The notes under the pieces were generated by a model. The model was not told the origin of the DNA, did not search any database, and was given only the letters and a program-made list of their open reading frames with translations. This document shows, piece after piece, positions 6,049 to 7,304 of a DNA stretch of 7,304 nucleotides (within the stretch, counting starts at the first letter, position 1; each line of letters opens with the position of its first letter). This stretch comes from Thermodesulfatator sp. GTDB lineage: Bacteria; Desulfobacterota; Dissulfuribacteria; Dissulfuribacterales; QOAL01. The position numbers and the translations under genes are program-made. The stretch covers positions 1-7,304 of the forward strand of contig QOAL01000184.1 of the NCBI GenBank assembly GCA_003978135.1, in the 5' to 3' direction.

Positions 6049-6472
6049 CCCTGCATTCTGAACAGAGTCCCATTACCTCCAGCTTATGCCTGATTATCCT
6101 GTAATCGAATCTTTGGGCCAGGGTTTGTTCGATTTCCCTGATCCTTGAATCGCTGAATTCCTGAATCTTTTTGCATTTTACACAGCGAAGATGACAGTGA
6201 TGGTCATGGCCGTAAATATGTTCATAGTACATCTGGCCACCATCGAAGAATACTTCTTCAACCAGGCCGGCTTCTATGAGGAGCGGCATAAGCCGGTATA
6301 TGGAGGCCTTGGATACCCTGGCGTCTTTTTTTCTCATTGAAATGTACAGGCTGTCCACGTCAAAGTGGTCATGGATGGCAAAAATCTCCTTGATGATGAT
6401 TTCCCTTTCCGGGGTATAGCGCATACCCTTTTTTTTTAAGAATTCCCTGAATATTTCTAATTCTGATTTCAT
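6035..6472 (-). CDS. fur: Fur-family metal-dependent transcriptional regulator
   Basis: A 145-residue dimeric DNA-binding repressor of the Fur family. Residues 1-80 form the winged helix (GMRYTPEREIIIKEIF; recognition helix around DARVSKASIYRLMPLLIEAGLV). The C-terminal half holds the metal sites. The structural zinc site is C97xxC100 plus C137xxC140. Probable regulatory ligands are H36 (in HDHFDVD), E84, H92, H94 and E105. Glu at 105, where PerR has an oxidation-sensitive Asp, favours an iron or zinc sensor (Fur or Zur) over PerR, but the metal cannot be fixed by sequence alone. The start follows AGGTTAGAG at good spacing. The gene has its own promoter candidate and overlaps trmL by 14 bases. 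An A9 run at codons 12-15 is unusual. A Fur-box-like site lies about 175 bases upstream, so autoregulation or control of the divergent genes is possible. Confidence 0.93.
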   Translation of the reverse strand: MKSELEIFREFLKKKGMRYTPEREIIIKEIFAIHDHFDVDSLYISMRKKDARVSKASIYRLMPLLIEAGLVEEVFFDGGQMYYEHIYGHDHHCHLRCVKCKKIQEFSDSRIREIEQTLAQRFDYRIIRHKLEVMGLCSECRDDNK

Positions 6473-6608
6473 CTCTAACCTGAAAAAAGGTCCTGTCTTC
6501 CGGGAATTTACTGCACTTAATGAGCCGCCTGCAGCCTGGCAGAAAATATCTGTGCCCCGGGCGAAAGAGAAAAGGGATTGTTGCCGAGTAAGTGACTATT
6601 TGCAAAAT

Positions 6609-6637
6609 TTTCTAACCCTATTACCATATTCAGTCAA
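6609..6637 (-). promoter_or_regulatory. Promoter candidate for fur-trmL
   Basis: On the minus strand, TTGACT (6637-6632) is followed after exactly 17 bases by TAGAAA (6614-6609), five and four matches to the sigma-70 consensus. The start would be near 6602, leaving a leader of about 130 bases before fur. A, T-rich flanks support it. Confidence 0.5.
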
Positions 6638-6643
6638 GGCTTA

Positions 6644-6672
6644 TTGACAATGAAAAACAATCTCTGTAAGGA
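6644..6672 (+). promoter_or_regulatory. Promoter candidate for the divergent plus-strand genes
   Basis: TTGACA at 6644-6649 is a perfect -35 hexamer, with a weak TAAGGA -10 after 17 bases (6667-6672). Transcription would begin about 45 bases before the TTG start at 6723. The -35 and spacer overlap the Fur-box-like site, so a bound repressor would block it. Confidence 0.4.
6646..6664. promoter_or_regulatory. Fur-box-like operator
   Basis: GACAATGAAAAACAATCTC matches the classical 19-base Fur box at 14 of 19 positions by hand alignment. It sits between fur and the divergent gene pair and overlaps the plus-strand -35. Its left end is also part of the palindrome ATTG-A-CAAT (6643-6651). Binding is inferred, and AT-rich promoter DNA can give such matches by chance. 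Confidence 0.4.
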
Positions 6673-6709
6673 GACTGAAAAGCTGATATTGATCTTACGC
6701 GTCTGGCCA

Positions 6710-6718
6710 GGGGAGAGG
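6710..6718 (+). promoter_or_regulatory. Ribosome binding site supporting a TTG start at 6723
   Basis: The purine-rich GGGGAGAGG ends 4 bases before the TTG at 6723, with its GGGGAG part 7 bases away. The in-frame ATG at 6747 (codon 9) has only TTTTTGAAAAA before it, so TTG is preferred. Confidence 0.6.
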
Positions 6719-6722
6719 TATT

Positions 6723-7178
6723 TTGTTCCAGAGACTTTTTGAAAAAATGAAATCCGAGCCGGTTATCTGCGGAGACTGTGAAACCTGCGATTTGAAAGGA
6801 GAAGCCGCTCCTGACGAGCCTGAAGATGCCTGTTTTGAAAGGCTTCACCAGAAGGAACGGAGCGAGTTCCAGAAACTTCTGAAACAAACCGGTGCCACGG
6901 TTTCTCCTGTAGAGATGCAGGTGGTGGACGAGGAGAGCGGAGAGACAGTTCCCGTGGCGACGAAGGGGAAAATGAACTCCATCACCTTCACCATGGACGG
7001 CAGTCACAGCCGCACCTTCCGCTGGGAGCTGCTGAGCGAAGAGAACAGCGCCACGGGCACATCTACAGCAGAGAAAAAGAGCTTTTCCGTCCGCTCAATG
7101 AGGGTGAAATTAAGAGAGAGTCTGGGGTTTGACCTGAGTAAGCCTCCGATAACGAAGGAGGATCGAAGTGGAAAATAA
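6723..7178 (+). CDS. Unrecognised 151-residue protein with N-terminal CxxCxxC motif
   Basis: I do not recognise this protein. It has no signal peptide or membrane helix. Residues 1-10 are a short amphipathic basic stretch. Residues 16-22 read CGDCETC, a CxxCxxC cluster, with another Cys at 37; such spacing can bind zinc or an iron-sulfur centre, but four ligands in a known fold are not evident. Residues 23-36 are acidic. Residues 38-55 are a charged helix. Residues 58-105 look like beta-strands (VSPVEMQVVDE; SITFTMDGSHSRTFRWELL). The tail from 106 is Ser/Thr-rich, then basic. A strong ribosome binding site, promoter candidate and Fur-box-like site precede it, and its end overlaps the following GTG-started Tat-signal gene by 11 bases, which argues that it is real and coupled to that gene. 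Codon choice is slightly richer in CGC, CTG and AGC than in the lysine operon. Confidence 0.7.
   Translation: MFQRLFEKMKSEPVICGDCETCDLKGEAAPDEPEDACFERLHQKERSEFQKLLKQTGATVSPVEMQVVDEESGETVPVATKGKMNSITFTMDGSHSRTFRWELLSEENSATGTSTAEKKSFSVRSMRVKLRESLGFDLSKPPITKEDRSGK
7155..7161 (+). promoter_or_regulatory. Strong ribosome binding site for the GTG start at 7168
   Basis: AAGGAGG is a complete Shine-Dalgarno sequence 6 bases before the GTG at 7168, inside the end of the previous gene. It is the strongest such site in the window and supports a highly translated, coupled downstream gene. Confidence 0.8.
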
Positions 7179-7304
7179 AAAGCCCCTTTGCGTTCCGGAA
7201 AAGATTTTGGGAAAAAGCGAGGAGAAACTTTCCGCATCGAGACGTCGTTTCCTGAAGCGAGCCGCCTGGTCCGCACCGACGCTGATTGCCCTGGGGCAAC
7301 TGAG
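7168..7304 (+). CDS. Protein with twin-arginine (Tat) signal, cut by the window end (partial)
   Basis: The first 45 residues are visible, starting from GTG. After a polar 23-residue lead (MENKKPLCVPEKILGKSEEK...) comes S24-R25-R26-R27-F28-L29-K30, an exact match to the Tat consensus (S/T)RRxFLK. A moderately hydrophobic stretch, RAAWSAPTLIALGQL (31-45), then runs to the edge. Tat signals export folded, often cofactor-bearing proteins to the periplasm, and the long polar lead is common for them. The cleavage site and mature part are beyond the window, so function cannot be named. Short secreted proteins with 'RRxFLK..A..AP' leaders are another possibility. It overlaps the CxxCxxC gene by 11 bases and probably shares its transcript. 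Confidence 0.75.
   Translation, partial: MENKKPLCVPEKILGKSEEKLSASRRRFLKRAAWSAPTLIALGQL

Noticed and set aside
6369..6605. Minus-strand open frame running into fur from upstream
   Set aside because: It covers the fur leader and the shifted frame of fur codons, and has no start signal or domain. Its only relevance is as the frame reached by slippage at the A9 run.
7004..7276. Minus-strand open frame opposite the CxxCxxC and Tat genes
   Set aside because: The plus strand has a strong ribosome binding site, coupling and an exact Tat motif; the minus frame has none of these.

Overview
The window looks like a chromosomal segment of a sulfate-reducer-type deltaproteobacterium (Desulfobacterota). 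Three things suggest this: a protein resembling the deltaproteobacterial 'XXXCH' family, lysine synthesis through LL-diaminopimelate aminotransferase (DapL) instead of the succinylase enzymes, and moderate GC with frequent AGG arginine codons. No species can be named from the sequence alone.

Left edge (2-655, + strand): the C-terminal tail of a probable cobalamin-independent methionine synthase-like protein, followed directly by a TTG-started gene for an XXXCH-like protein of unknown function. A 257-base non-coding stretch (656-912) separates this pair from the main operon. It holds only a weak promoter candidate and a short inverted repeat.

Centre (913-5463, + strand): a compact six-gene run, dapA - dapB - FAH-family hydrolase - dapL - folK - small membrane-anchored YHS/TRASH-like protein. 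The first two enzymes and DapL carry aspartate semialdehyde plus pyruvate to LL-diaminopimelate (lysine and cell wall). The FAH-family enzyme is embedded between them with an ATGA overlap. folK makes a pterin step of folate synthesis. Gene gaps are short or negative, which suggests co-transcription and, at two junctions, translational coupling.

Convergent boundary (5464-5549): a perfect 20-bp inverted repeat with a 45-base centre lies between the YHS gene and trmL. Its right arm is read as part of the C-terminus of TrmL. It lacks a U-tract and looks more like a small repeat or insertion unit than a plain terminator.

Right part: trmL (tRNA wobble 2'-O-methyltransferase) and a Fur-family regulator form a minus-strand pair that overlaps by 14 bases. 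Upstream of fur is a 250-base divergent promoter region with a good minus-strand promoter and a 14/19 match to the classical Fur box. Reading away from it are two overlapping plus-strand genes: an unrecognised 151-residue protein with an N-terminal CxxCxxC motif, and a protein with a textbook twin-arginine motif that is cut by the window end. This possibly Fur-controlled pair, the inverted repeat and the XXXCH protein are the least explained parts of the window.
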